From NCBI GenBank assembly GCA_014872805.1, contig WKFN01000006.1, positions 1 through 64,000 on the forward strand: 64,000 nt of DNA, read 5' to 3'. Numbering within the stretch: the first letter of the stretch is position 1; every line of letters starts with the position of its first letter. The stretch comes from Opacimonas sp014872805 (GTDB lineage Bacteria > Pseudomonadota > Gammaproteobacteria > Enterobacterales > Alteromonadaceae). Below the pieces are notes generated by a model that saw only the letters and a list, made by a program, of their open reading frames with translations, was not told the DNA's origin and did no database searches. Positions 43,247 to 52,580 of this stretch are shown here, in pieces. The position numbers were made by a program, and so were the translations under genes.

Positions 43247-44080
43247 ATGGCATCTGAATATAGTACTACCGATTATATCAATCACCATTTAACTAACGCC
43301 GTGATGTGTACCACTGAAAATGGCATTGCCTTTAATAAAGCGTGTAAAGACGCTGGATTTTGGGCTTGGCACGTGGACACCTTAGCATGGTCGATTGGTT
43401 TAGGGGTGTTGTTCCTTTGGATTTTCACCAGCGCCGCCAAAAAAGCCACCACAGGTGTGCCGACAAAAGGCCAAGCGTTTATCGAATTAGTGGTTGATTT
43501 TGTTAATCAAAACGTGCGCGATACTTTCCATGGTAAAAGTTCCATCATCGCACCACTGTCCCTGACAATTTTTGTTTGGGTACTATTAATGAACTTGATG
43601 GATTTGGTTCCTGTTGACATCTTACCGACGATTGCTGGTTTGATTGGGTCTACTTTCTTTGGTATGGACCCACATGACGTATACATGAAAGCGGTACCGA
43701 CAACGGATTTGAACCTGACCTTCGCCCTAGCGATTGGTGTGTTCTTCCTAATCCTTTATTACTCTATCAAAATGAAAGGCGTTTCAGGTTTTATGAAAGA
43801 ACTAACGTTACAGCCGTTCAATCACCCTGCGTTTATTCCGGTGAACTTCATCTTGGAATCAGTAACGTTACTTGCACGTCCTGTGTCTCTAGCACTGCGT
43901 CTGTTCGGTAACCTGTACGCGTCTGAATTGATCTTTATTTTGATTGCTACTCTTGGGTTCTTCCAGCTTCCGCTGCATTTCCCTTGGGCAGTATTCCACA
44001 TTTTGGTTTTACCATTACAAGCGTTTATTTTCATGATGTTGACTATCGTGTATTTAAGCTTGGCATGTGAAGACCATTAA
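43247..44080 (+). CDS. atpB: ATP synthase Fo subunit a
   Basis: 277 aa, several TM helices. The conserved SLALRLFGNLYASELIFILI helix carries the essential arginine that faces the c-ring; LMNLMDLVPVDILP marks the second helix. It forms the proton half-channels in the inner membrane. Confidence 0.98.
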   Translation: MASEYSTTDYINHHLTNAVMCTTENGIAFNKACKDAGFWAWHVDTLAWSIGLGVLFLWIFTSAAKKATTGVPTKGQAFIELVVDFVNQNVRDTFHGKSSIIAPLSLTIFVWVLLMNLMDLVPVDILPTIAGLIGSTFFGMDPHDVYMKAVPTTDLNLTFALAIGVFFLILYYSIKMKGVSGFMKELTLQPFNHPAFIPVNFILESVTLLARPVSLALRLFGNLYASELIFILIATLGFFQLPLHFPWAVFHILVLPLQAFIFMMLTIVYLSLACEDH

Positions 44081-44128
44081 TTTTTTTAACTTTTAATTTT
44101 TTAACTTTAACTTAACTCGGAGAACAAA

Positions 44129-44350
44129 ATGTTATATATCGCAGTTGCTCTATTAATCGGTATGGGTGCTTTAGGTACGGCAATCGGTTTCGGTTTATTA
44201 GGTGGTAAATTCCTAGAATCTGCTGCTCGTCAACCAGAACTAGCGCCTCAGTTACAGGTGAAAATGTTCATCGTAGCGGGTCTTATCGATGCGATCGCAA
44301 TGATCGGTGTTGGTATCGCGTTATACCTATTATTCGCTGTTGGTGCTTAA
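44129..44350 (+). CDS. atpE: ATP synthase Fo subunit c
   Basis: 73-aa hairpin of two helices. GLLGGKFLESAARQPELAP forms the polar loop with the RQP motif, and Asp54 in GLIDAIAMIGVGIALY is the proton-binding carboxylate. No Gln/Glu pattern for Na+ binding is seen, so it is proton-type. It has a strong GGAG ribosome site, matching the need for many c copies per complex. Confidence 0.98.
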   Translation: MLYIAVALLIGMGALGTAIGFGLLGGKFLESAARQPELAPQLQVKMFIVAGLIDAIAMIGVGIALYLLFAVGA

Positions 44351-44397
44351 TTTTTTTACGAACATTCTTTAGCGAATTTAAATAGGAGAGCGGTCAA

Positions 44398-44868
44398 ATG
44401 AATATCAACGCCACTCTAATAGGTCAATTAATTGCGTTTGCGGTCTTTGTATGGTTCTGTATGAAACATGTATGGCCACCACTTTTAGGCGCAATTGAAG
44501 AGCGTCAGAAGAAGATAGCCGATGGCTTAGAAGCTTCTGAAAAAGCTGAAAAAGACCTAGAAGAAGCTCAAGCACAAGTTGCTGAGCAATTAAAAGATGC
44601 CAAAGCGCAAGCAGCGGAAATCATCGACCAGGCCAAGAAGCGTGCGTCTCAAATCGTAGACGAAGAAACGCAACGCGGCCATGCAGAGCGTGAGAAAATC
44701 ATCGCTCAAGGCAATGCCGAGATTGAAGCTGAACGCAACCGTGCCAAGGAAGAATTGCGTAAGCAAGTCTCTGCGCTAGCCGTTGCAGGTGCTGAGAAAA
44801 TCTTAGCGCGCGAAATCGATGAAAAAGCTCAAGCCGACATTGTTGCAAAACTTGTCGAAGAACTATAA
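44398..44868 (+). CDS. atpF: ATP synthase Fo subunit b
   Basis: 156 aa: one N-terminal membrane helix (LIGQLIAFAVFVWFCMKHVWPPLL) then a long charged coiled-coil stalk rich in Ala/Glu/Lys, ending with the delta-binding segment. As a homodimer it forms the peripheral stalk. Length equals that of E. coli. Confidence 0.98.
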   Translation: MNINATLIGQLIAFAVFVWFCMKHVWPPLLGAIEERQKKIADGLEASEKAEKDLEEAQAQVAEQLKDAKAQAAEIIDQAKKRASQIVDEETQRGHAEREKIIAQGNAEIEAERNRAKEELRKQVSALAVAGAEKILAREIDEKAQADIVAKLVEEL

Positions 44869-44881
44869 GGGAGTCTGAGCC

Positions 44882-45415
44882 ATGTCTGAATTGACTACAG
44901 TTGCTCGCCCTTATGCCAAAGCGGCTTTTGATTTTGCAGTCGACAAAGGCGTCGTAGCACAATGGCAAGAAATGCTTGTGTTTGCTGGAGCCGTTGCCCA
45001 AGATGAAGCAGTAAATAGCATTATCACCAGTGCAATGAGCGCAGACAAACTGGCCGAAGTTGTCATCGGTGTGTGCGGCGAACAAGTCGACGAGAACGGT
45101 CAGAACTTAATAAAAGTTTTGGCAGAGAACCAACGTTTACAAGCATTACCAGCAATCGCTGAGTTGTTTAACGAATTCAAAGCAGATTACGACAAAGAAG
45201 TAGAAGTCGATGTTAAATCAGCCTTAGAGTTAGACGCTAATCAGCAAAATACGCTTGGTAAAGCACTAGAAAAACGATTGGCACGTAAAGTGAAGCTTAA
45301 TTGTAACGTGGATCCAAGTGTTGTGGCAGGCTTAGTCATTAAAGCCGGCGACATGATCATTGATGGTTCCGTCCATACTAAATTGAACCGTCTATCAGAC
45401 GCGTTGCAAGCATAA
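44882..45415 (+). CDS. atpH: ATP synthase F1 subunit delta
   Basis: 177 aa. N-terminal helical domain beginning ELTTVARPYAKAAFDFAVDKG, and C-terminal VVAGLVIKAGDMIIDGSVHTKLNRL, the OSCP/delta signature. It links the peripheral stalk to the alpha subunits at the top of F1. Confidence 0.98.
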   Translation: MSELTTVARPYAKAAFDFAVDKGVVAQWQEMLVFAGAVAQDEAVNSIITSAMSADKLAEVVIGVCGEQVDENGQNLIKVLAENQRLQALPAIAELFNEFKADYDKEVEVDVKSALELDANQQNTLGKALEKRLARKVKLNCNVDPSVVAGLVIKAGDMIIDGSVHTKLNRLSDALQA

Positions 45416-45428
45416 CGGGGATAAGAGC

Positions 45429-46970
45429 ATGCAACTTAATTCCACTGAAATTGCAGAACTGATCAAAAAACGAATTGAGAAGTTTGAAGTAGTAAGTGAA
45501 GCTCGAAACGAAGGTACTATCGTTGGTGTAACCGACGGTATCATCCGCATTCACGGCCTAGCCGATGTCATGCAAGGTGAGATGATCGAGCTTCCAGGTA
45601 ATCGTTACGCTATCGCACTTAACTTAGAACGAGATTCTGTTGGTGCAGTAGTGATGGGTCCTTACGCGGACCTACAAGAAGGTACAAAAGTTCAAGCAAC
45701 TGGTCGTATCTTAGAAGTACCTGTTGGTAATGCATTGCTAGGTCGTGTTGTAAACACCCTAGGTGCACCCATCGATGGTAAAGGCGCGATTGACGCAGAC
45801 GGTTTTGAGCCAGTTGAAAAAATCGCACCAGGTGTAATCGAACGTCAATCAGTTGATCAGCCAGTACAAACTGGTTATAAGTCTGTTGACTCGATGATTC
45901 CAATCGGCCGTGGTCAGCGTGAGTTGATTATCGGTGACCGTCAGACAGGTAAAACAGCCTTAGCGGTTGATGCCATCATTGCTCAGAAGAACACAGGCAT
46001 TAAGTGTGTCTATGTAGCGATTGGTCAAAAAGCATCAACCATTGCCAACGTAGTACGTAAGTTAGAAGAACACGGTGCGTTAGAAAACACCATCGTGGTC
46101 GCTGCTTCTGCATCAGAATCTGCAGCCCTTCAGTACTTAGCACCATATTCTGGTTGTACTATGGGTGAATACTTCCGTGACCGCGGTGAAGATGCGTTGA
46201 TCATTTATGATGACTTATCTAAGCAAGCCGTTGCGTATCGTCAGGTTTCGTTGCTACTTAAGCGTCCTCCTGGTCGTGAAGCATATCCTGGTGACGTATT
46301 CTACCTCCACTCGCGTCTACTAGAGCGTGCAGCTCGTGTTAACGCAGACTATGTTGAAAAATATACTAACGGTGAAGTGAAAGGTAAAACAGGTTCATTA
46401 ACTGCATTGCCTATCATTGAAACGCAAGCGGGTGACGTATCTGCGTTCGTACCAACTAACGTAATCTCAATTACCGATGGTCAGATCTTCCTAGAAACTG
46501 ACTTGTTTAACTCAGGTATTCGTCCTGCGGTTAACGCTGGTATTTCAGTATCTCGTGTTGGTGGTGCAGCGCAAACCAAAATCATCAAGAAACTTGGTGG
46601 TGGTATCCGTTTAGCACTTGCTCAGTATCGTGAATTAGCGGCGTTTTCTCAATTTGCATCAGATCTTGATGATGCAACACGTGCTCAGCTAGAGCATGGT
46701 GAGCGCGCGACTGAATTAATGAAGCAAAACCAATATGCACCTTTATCGGTTGCAGAAACGGCTTTCTCATTGTTCGCGATTGAAAAAGGTTTCCTAAAAG
46801 ACATTGACTTAACCAAAGTCCTAGACTTTGAAGCAGCTCTACATTCATATATGAATGCAGAACAAGCTGAACTAGTTAAGACTATCAATGAAACCGGTAA
46901 CTATAACGACGACATTGAGCAACAAATCCATGCAGCGATCACTAAATTTAAAGAGACGCAAACGTGGTAA
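45429..46970 (+). CDS. atpA: ATP synthase F1 subunit alpha
   Basis: 513 aa, identical in length to E. coli. Walker A GDRQTGKTALAVD in the non-catalytic nucleotide site, Walker B DALIIYDDLSKQA, and the signature PAVNAGISVSRVGGAAQ. It alternates with beta in the F1 hexamer. Confidence 0.99.
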   Translation: MQLNSTEIAELIKKRIEKFEVVSEARNEGTIVGVTDGIIRIHGLADVMQGEMIELPGNRYAIALNLERDSVGAVVMGPYADLQEGTKVQATGRILEVPVGNALLGRVVNTLGAPIDGKGAIDADGFEPVEKIAPGVIERQSVDQPVQTGYKSVDSMIPIGRGQRELIIGDRQTGKTALAVDAIIAQKNTGIKCVYVAIGQKASTIANVVRKLEEHGALENTIVVAASASESAALQYLAPYSGCTMGEYFRDRGEDALIIYDDLSKQAVAYRQVSLLLKRPPGREAYPGDVFYLHSRLLERAARVNADYVEKYTNGEVKGKTGSLTALPIIETQAGDVSAFVPTNVISITDGQIFLETDLFNSGIRPAVNAGISVSRVGGAAQTKIIKKLGGGIRLALAQYRELAAFSQFASDLDDATRAQLEHGERATELMKQNQYAPLSVAETAFSLFAIEKGFLKDIDLTKVLDFEAALHSYMNAEQAELVKTINETGNYNDDIEQQIHAAITKFKETQTW

Positions 46971-47030
46971 TCAATGTGCCTTTACGCGGCAACGTGTAAA
47001 GGCTAATCGTTTAGTAACGGAGAAATAGTC

Positions 47031-47891
47031 ATGGCTAGCGGTAAAGAGATAAAAGGTAAGATTGGGAGTATCAAAAATACTCAAAAGATTACCAGTGCGA
47101 TGGAAATGATGGCTGCGTCCAAAATTAAAAAGGCGCAAGACCGGATGGCGGCTACCCGTCCCTACGCACAAAACATGCTAAAAGTGATTGGTCATATTGC
47201 CAATGGTAGTTTGGAATATCGTCATCCTTATATGGACGACCGTGAAGTCAAGCGCGTTGGTTATATTGTAGTATCGACAGACCGTGGTCTGTGTGGTGGC
47301 CTCAACTCTAATGAGTTTAAGTTGGTCGCTAAAGATGTTGCAAAATGGCAAGAACAAGGTGTTGAGGTTTCTTTTGCAGCGCTTGGCGGCAAAGCAGTGG
47401 GATTCTTCTCGCGCTTTGGTGGCAACGTGTTAGCAGCGGAATCGGGTTTAGGCGACAAGCCTAAATTAGCCGACATCGTGGGCTTGGTTCGCGTGATGTT
47501 AGACGCATATGATAATGGTGATTTAGATCGCATTTATCTGGTGTATAACCACTTCGAATCTACCATGTCACAGGTACCTGTGGCCAATCAGTTATTACCT
47601 TTGCCAAAGTCGGAAGACGAAGATTTACAGCATCGCTGGGATTACATCTACGAGCCAGATCCAAAAGAAATTTTGGAAACATTAATGGTTCGTTATATTG
47701 AATCTCAAGTGTATCAAGGGGTTGTTGAGAATGCTGCAGCAGAACAAGCTGCCCGTATGGTGGCTATGAAAGCCGCAACGGATAACGCAGGTAATCTCAT
47801 CGACGAATTACAGTTGGTATACAACAAAGCACGTCAAGCGGCAATTACTCAGGAAATCTCTGAGATTGTTGGCGGCGCGGCAGCGGTGTAG
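47031..47891 (+). CDS. atpG: ATP synthase F1 subunit gamma
   Basis: 286 aa. N-terminal helix KEIKGKIGSIKNTQKITSAMEMMAASK and C-terminal helix ARMVAMKAATDNAGNLIDEL form the rotor shaft; STDRGLCGGLNSN is the conserved Rossmann-like core. It couples c-ring rotation to catalysis. Confidence 0.99.
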   Translation: MASGKEIKGKIGSIKNTQKITSAMEMMAASKIKKAQDRMAATRPYAQNMLKVIGHIANGSLEYRHPYMDDREVKRVGYIVVSTDRGLCGGLNSNEFKLVAKDVAKWQEQGVEVSFAALGGKAVGFFSRFGGNVLAAESGLGDKPKLADIVGLVRVMLDAYDNGDLDRIYLVYNHFESTMSQVPVANQLLPLPKSEDEDLQHRWDYIYEPDPKEILETLMVRYIESQVYQGVVENAAAEQAARMVAMKAATDNAGNLIDELQLVYNKARQAAITQEISEIVGGAAAV

Positions 47892-47924
47892 GCAAGGTTT
47901 ATTAAGGTTTAAAGAGGACAAATT

Positions 47925-49307
47925 ATGAGTCAAGGTAAGGTCGTCCAAATCATCGGTGCGGTTGTGGATATTGAATTCCCACAAACTAACGTACCGCGTG
48001 TATATGATGCACTAAAAGTGACCGATGGTGACTTAGCGGGTCTAACCCTAGAAGTGCAACAGCAACTAGGTGGCGGAGTTGTCCGTGGTATCGCACTAGG
48101 TACTACTGATGGTCTACGTCGTGGACTTACTGTAGAAAACACGGGTAAAGCTATTCAGGTGCCAGTGGGTACTGCCACACTAGGCCGTATCATGGACGTA
48201 TTAGGTAACCCAATTGATGAAGCAGGTGACATTGGTGAAGAAGAGCGTATGTCTATTCACCGTGAAGCACCAAGCTATGAAGATCAATCAAACGCGGTTG
48301 AACTACTAGAAACTGGTATCAAAGTAATCGACTTGGTCTGCCCATTTGCTAAGGGTGGTAAAGTTGGTCTATTCGGTGGTGCGGGTGTTGGTAAAACCGT
48401 AAATATGATGGAACTCATTCGTAACATCGCGATCGAGCACAGCGGTTACTCAGTATTTGCTGGTGTAGGTGAGCGTACTCGTGAAGGTAACGATTTCTAT
48501 CACGAAATGAAAGATTCCAACGTACTAGACAAAGTATCACTGGTATACGGTCAGATGAATGAACCACCGGGTAACCGTTTGCGTGTTGCTTTGACTGGTT
48601 TGACAATGGCAGAGAAATTCCGTGACGAAGGTCGTGACGTACTTTTCTTCGTTGATAACATCTATCGTTATACACTTGCAGGTACCGAAGTATCAGCACT
48701 ATTAGGTCGTATGCCTTCTGCGGTAGGTTATCAGCCTACTCTTGCTGAAGAAATGGGTGTACTTCAAGAGCGTATTACGTCGACTAAAACTGGTTCAATC
48801 ACATCAATCCAAGCGGTATACGTACCTGCGGATGACTTGACTGACCCGTCACCAGCAACGACGTTTGCTCACTTAGACGCAACCGTAGTACTTTCACGTG
48901 ATATCGCATCTTTGGGTATTTACCCTGCGGTTGACCCGTTAGATTCTACTTCACGTCAGCTTGACCCATTAGTTATTGGTCAAGAGCACTATGATACAGC
49001 ACGTGGCGTTCAATCAGTACTTCAGCGCTATAAAGAACTAAAAGACATCATCGCGATCCTTGGTATGGATGAATTATCTGAAGAAGACAAGCAAGTGGTA
49101 TCACGTGCTCGTAAGATTCAACGTTTCTTATCTCAGCCATTCTTCGTAGCAGAAGTCTTTACTGGTTCTCCTGGTAAGTACGTCTCTCTTAAAGACACCA
49201 TTGCTGGCTTTAAGGGCATCCTAAACGGTGATTACGACGATTTACCAGAGCAAGCCTTCTACATGGTTGGTTCAATCGAAGAAGCAGTAGAAAAAGCAAA
49301 AGCGTAA
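47925..49307 (+). CDS. atpD: ATP synthase F1 subunit beta
   Basis: 460 aa. Catalytic P-loop GGAGVGKT at 151-158, GERTREGNDFYHEM with the catalytic glutamate region, Walker B VLFFVDNIYRYT and PSAVGYQPTLAEEMG. It carries the catalytic sites. An AAAGAGGACAA ribosome site precedes it. Confidence 0.99.
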   Translation: MSQGKVVQIIGAVVDIEFPQTNVPRVYDALKVTDGDLAGLTLEVQQQLGGGVVRGIALGTTDGLRRGLTVENTGKAIQVPVGTATLGRIMDVLGNPIDEAGDIGEEERMSIHREAPSYEDQSNAVELLETGIKVIDLVCPFAKGGKVGLFGGAGVGKTVNMMELIRNIAIEHSGYSVFAGVGERTREGNDFYHEMKDSNVLDKVSLVYGQMNEPPGNRLRVALTGLTMAEKFRDEGRDVLFFVDNIYRYTLAGTEVSALLGRMPSAVGYQPTLAEEMGVLQERITSTKTGSITSIQAVYVPADDLTDPSPATTFAHLDATVVLSRDIASLGIYPAVDPLDSTSRQLDPLVIGQEHYDTARGVQSVLQRYKELKDIIAILGMDELSEEDKQVVSRARKIQRFLSQPFFVAEVFTGSPGKYVSLKDTIAGFKGILNGDYDDLPEQAFYMVGSIEEAVEKAKA

Positions 49308-49348
49308 GGCTTTTGCTTAACTACTGACACCACGTATAAGGGGGTTAT

Positions 49349-49771
49349 ATGGCAACAGCAACAGTACACTTGAGTGTGGTATCGGCGGAAGGCGCTATCT
49401 TTCACGGCGATGTCTCTGCAATTCAAGTGACAGGTAGTGAAGGTGAGCTAGGTATTCATCCTGGTCACGCGCCACTATTGACAGCCTTGCGCCCTGGAAT
49501 GGTTCGTTTAGTTGAAAACGGTGCAGAACAATTTATCTACATTGCTGGCGGTACCTTAGAAGTACAACCGCAAGCTGTGACGGTACTGGCTGATACAGCG
49601 GTACGTGCAGAAGATCTAGATGAAGGTGCAGCACAAGAAGCTAAGCGTCACGCAGAAGAACAAATTGCGAATCCGGGTGCTGACTTCGACCATCAAACTG
49701 CAGCACTGCAGTTGGAAGAAGCCATTGCGCAGTTACGTTTGATCAAACAGATGTCTCAATTACGCAAATAA
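49349..49771 (+). CDS. atpC: ATP synthase F1 subunit epsilon
   Basis: 140 aa. N-terminal beta-sandwich (VHLSVVSAEGAIFHGDV, GELGIHPGHAPLLTALRPG) and C-terminal helical hairpin (AIAQLRLIKQMSQLRK) that can inhibit the rotor. It is the last gene of the operon, followed by a good terminator. Confidence 0.98.
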   Translation: MATATVHLSVVSAEGAIFHGDVSAIQVTGSEGELGIHPGHAPLLTALRPGMVRLVENGAEQFIYIAGGTLEVQPQAVTVLADTAVRAEDLDEGAAQEAKRHAEEQIANPGADFDHQTAALQLEEAIAQLRLIKQMSQLRK

Positions 49772-49791
49772 GCTCGACAATATTGATAATA

Positions 49792-49818
49792 AAAACCCAG
49801 CTTTGTGCTGGGTTTTTT
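49792..49818 (+). terminator. rho-independent terminator of the atp operon
   Basis: AAAACCCAGC, loop TTTGT, GCTGGGTTTT, with the T-run continuing to 49818. It lies 20 nt after the atpC stop. Confidence 0.92.
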
Positions 49819-49828
49819 ATGTTAATCA

Positions 49829-49850
49829 CTAAGAAAAAGGCTTAGAGATA
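49829..49850 (+). repeat. imperfect direct repeat, copy 1 (hairpin-forming)
   Basis: CTAAGAAAAAGGCTTAGAGATA, preceded by TTAAT. It is nearly the same as a copy at 50247-50266 on the other side of the Ig-like gene. Each copy can fold (CTAAG with CTTAG). Confidence 0.6.
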
Positions 49851-49901
49851 AAATAAAGAAACATATTTAGAATGTAAATCTAATTTTAAAATAGGTTTAC
49901 A

Positions 49902-50237
49902 ATGAAATATTTAGTTGTCTATATTTTCCTTTCTTGGTTTTTGATATTTTCTACTCCTACCTTAGCCAATAATGTGCCTGTTGGTTATAATTTGGTACGA
50001 ACTGTATATTCTGGGATGCCTTTAACAATAAGGTTGCTAGGAAAAGATGATCATGGTGATGCGTTAATTTATCAAATTGTCACCCAACCATCTCATGGCA
50101 TTGTAACCATTGAGAATAATATTGTAACGTATCGCGTCAATGACGATTACTCAGGTGAAGATAACTTTACGTATAGTGTGTCAGACGGTATTGCGCAAAG
50201 CGAGCCAAAAACAATTACTATTAAAGTCATTAAATAG
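49902..50237 (+). CDS. secreted single-domain Ig/cadherin-like protein
   Basis: 111 aa: signal peptide (MKYLVVYIFLSWFLIFSTPTLA) then one ~88-residue beta-sandwich repeat of the VCBS/cadherin-like type, with GKDDHGDALIYQIVTQPSHG, VTYRVNDDYSGEDNFTYSVSDG and a final ITIKV strand. Such repeats usually occur in long surface adhesins; a stand-alone copy is unusual. The gene is AT-richer than the atp operon and flanked by near-identical short repeats, hinting at transfer or a duplication remnant. The function is unknown. Confidence 0.75.
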   Translation: MKYLVVYIFLSWFLIFSTPTLANNVPVGYNLVRTVYSGMPLTIRLLGKDDHGDALIYQIVTQPSHGIVTIENNIVTYRVNDDYSGEDNFTYSVSDGIAQSEPKTITIKVIK

Positions 50238-50246
50238 TGTATTAAT

Positions 50247-50266
50247 CTAAGAAAAAAGCTTAGATA
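50247..50266 (+). repeat. imperfect direct repeat, copy 2 (hairpin-forming)
   Basis: CTAAGAAAAAAGCTTAGATA, preceded by TTAAT, is the partner of the copy at 49829-49850. A second palindrome (ATTGAAT ... ATTCAAT) follows at about 50273-50291. Confidence 0.6.
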
Positions 50267-50334
50267 CCGCTATTGAATTGCAGATTCAATGATTGTTATT
50301 ATAAAACACTGTTATCTATTTTTAGGAAAATGAT

Positions 50335-50976
50335 GTGACCTCAGTGGTATTAGTTGACGATCATCAAATGGTCAGGGATGGCTTTCACCAATTAATTGAT
50401 ATTGAGCCAGGTTTTGACGTGGTCGGAAGCTATGGCAGTGTGGAGGAAGCAATAGCATCTGGTTATTTAGACAAAGCTGAAATCCTTATTACAGATATCT
50501 CCATGCAAGGTGATGACACTGGGTTTACTTTGGTTGAATATGTCAATACTCATAACAGTTATTGCAAAACCATTCTGGTTAGCATGTACGAAAATACTCA
50601 CTACGTCAATCAAGCTCGTAATTTGGGTGTGAAAGGTTTTGTGAGCAAGCGCGAGGCATCAGATACTCTCATCTTTGCACTACACCAAATTAACCAGGGC
50701 GGTGTCTATTTTAGCAACGACATCAAACAATTAATGCCACAAGCTGAAGCAACATTGCAACAGTTCAATGAGTTGACTACCCGTGAACAAGAAGTATTTT
50801 TGGCTTTAGCCAAAGGGTATGAAGTAAAACATATTTCGAGTATCTTAGATATTGCCGTCAAAACAGTTCATACCCACAGACGTAACATCATGAACAAATT
50901 TCAATACAATTCTACTTTTCAAATCACCAAATTTGCTCTAAAACACGGAATTATCCAGCATACTGAATTATGTTGA
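50335..50976 (+). CDS. NarL/FixJ-type response regulator
   Basis: 213 aa from GTG 50335. Receiver domain with acidic pocket Asp8/Asp9, phosphoacceptor Asp54 (LITDISM), Ser83 and Lys105 (GFVSKREAS). The C-terminal LuxR-type helix-turn-helix is at about 144-190 (LTTREQEVFLALAKGYEVKH, then KTVHTHRRNIMNKF). It is the likely partner of the histidine kinase 29 nt downstream. Targets are unknown; the adjacent secreted Ig-like gene is a candidate. Confidence 0.92.
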   Translation: MTSVVLVDDHQMVRDGFHQLIDIEPGFDVVGSYGSVEEAIASGYLDKAEILITDISMQGDDTGFTLVEYVNTHNSYCKTILVSMYENTHYVNQARNLGVKGFVSKREASDTLIFALHQINQGGVYFSNDIKQLMPQAEATLQQFNELTTREQEVFLALAKGYEVKHISSILDIAVKTVHTHRRNIMNKFQYNSTFQITKFALKHGIIQHTELC

Positions 50977-51005
50977 TATTCAATCAACACATCAATGGCT
51001 GAGTA

Positions 51006-52580
51006 ATGCGGACGCTAATATACCCAATTGCACTTTTTATTTTCGGTTGCCTGTTTGGCTTCATCGGTTATTTCATCACATTACAATACGAACTTATTCC
51101 AGGCATGGTGAGTTGGTATGTGCCTCATGGAATAAAGCTCGTTGCGTTGTTTATTTTGCCATTTCGCTATTGGTTAATCTTTTTACTGGGGTGTAATACC
51201 GGAGACAACACCTATTTATATATGGTTGTGGATGCCGCCGCAAACTCTATGGTGACGTTGTTGCAAGGCGTAATAAGCTTTACCTTGTTGGAGGTGGTTA
51301 CCGGTTTCATCATCAGTAAGTTAGCTAGATATTTTGTCAAAGGTTCATGGTTTCATTTACACAGCATTATGTGGCTTATATTGCTGACGTTTGCCTATCG
51401 GTTGATGTACCTTTCAGCGGCAGCACTGTTGGAGCTTGGATTTTATGCCAACATCCCTAGCAATGTGTACATGGAATACTTTATCGCGCAGCAACTCTCT
51501 GGGTACTTGGTAGGATTTTATTTTTTCACTTGTCATCTCCTTTGGTTGTGGCATTCACAATGCGACGATACACGACATCGCACCTCACAAAAAAACGTGA
51601 TTTTTGTTGTCAGTGTCTTGGGGTTATCTATCCTGGGCTTTTTGCATATCACGCCGCACTTAGATTATCTGTTACGGATTGCGTTGTTTATTCCACTCAT
51701 TCTGATGGCGGCACGGTTTGGATGGTATGGCGTGATGTTGACCTCAATAGTCGTTAAGACCAGTCTATTGGTGTTTTTGTGGCAAGCAGAAGGGGCTTTG
51801 CTGATTGAATATCAGCCTTATATGCTCACTTACAGCTTGGTTGCCTTACTGATAGGTGCAGTATTATATGAAAAGGATAATGCGCAGTACGCATTAGAAA
51901 AGCAAAACAGCTCGTTAGAACGAATGACTGAACGCCTTCAAGTGTTAGGGCGTAATATTTTGAATAATCAGGAGCGGGAGAGGCAGTTTTTATCGCAAGA
52001 GCTGCATGATGAAGTTGGGCAAAATATAATCGCATTGAAAACCACCATTCGGATGCTAGAGGTAGACAACCTGCATCCCGAAAAAGCCATTGATACACTC
52101 AAGGTCCGAGCAGATGATATCTACAGCAGTGTTTATCATCTAATGCATTGGCTTAGACCGGTCGTCTTAGATGATTTTGGTTTGTACAACACGTTAGAAG
52201 GAACCTATTTTAGTGAAAAATTAGACAGTGTTGGCATTGAATATCAAGTCGATCGTCTCGAAGAGTTCGTATTATCTGCATTAATGGAAACCGCTATTTT
52301 TCGTATTGTACAAGAGGCGATTACCAACACGATTAAACATTCTAATGCAACGACCTTTAGACTGAGTTTGTTTCAAGAAGGTCACACCGTTCGGTTGATA
52401 TTAAAGGACGATGGCGATAAACAACATCTTTCGAGTGCCTCAAATATGGGTAAATTTGGTTTAGAAGGTATACATAGTCGTGTCGCAGCACTCAATGGCT
52501 TTTGCATAATCAGTGATTCAGATGGCTTTTTGATTGATGTCCAACTACCATATGAAATTAATATAAAGGAGAATAAATGA
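51006..52580 (+). CDS. MASE1-like membrane sensor histidine kinase (UhpB/NarX-type)
   Basis: 524 aa. Eight or so hydrophobic segments in the first ~290 residues, of MASE1-like character (GMVSWYVPHGIKLVALFILPFRYWLIFLLG). A coiled linker follows, then a HisKA_3 dimerisation domain with phospho-acceptor His334 (QELHDEVGQN). The HATPase has N-box IVQEAITNTIKHSNA and G-box MGKFGLEGIHSRV. It pairs with the upstream LuxR-type regulator. The signal is unknown. The stop overlaps the next ATG (ATGA). Confidence 0.9.
   Translation: MRTLIYPIALFIFGCLFGFIGYFITLQYELIPGMVSWYVPHGIKLVALFILPFRYWLIFLLGCNTGDNTYLYMVVDAAANSMVTLLQGVISFTLLEVVTGFIISKLARYFVKGSWFHLHSIMWLILLTFAYRLMYLSAAALLELGFYANIPSNVYMEYFIAQQLSGYLVGFYFFTCHLLWLWHSQCDDTRHRTSQKNVIFVVSVLGLSILGFLHITPHLDYLLRIALFIPLILMAARFGWYGVMLTSIVVKTSLLVFLWQAEGALLIEYQPYMLTYSLVALLIGAVLYEKDNAQYALEKQNSSLERMTERLQVLGRNILNNQERERQFLSQELHDEVGQNIIALKTTIRMLEVDNLHPEKAIDTLKVRADDIYSSVYHLMHWLRPVVLDDFGLYNTLEGTYFSEKLDSVGIEYQVDRLEEFVLSALMETAIFRIVQEAITNTIKHSNATTFRLSLFQEGHTVRLILKDDGDKQHLSSASNMGKFGLEGIHSRVAALNGFCIISDSDGFLIDVQLPYEINIKENK

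Noticed and set aside
48890..48910. Other CACGTG-containing sequences (for example in atpD, mnmG and parB) as parS
   Set aside because: They lack the flanking GTTYC/GRAAC arms; only four sites have both arms.
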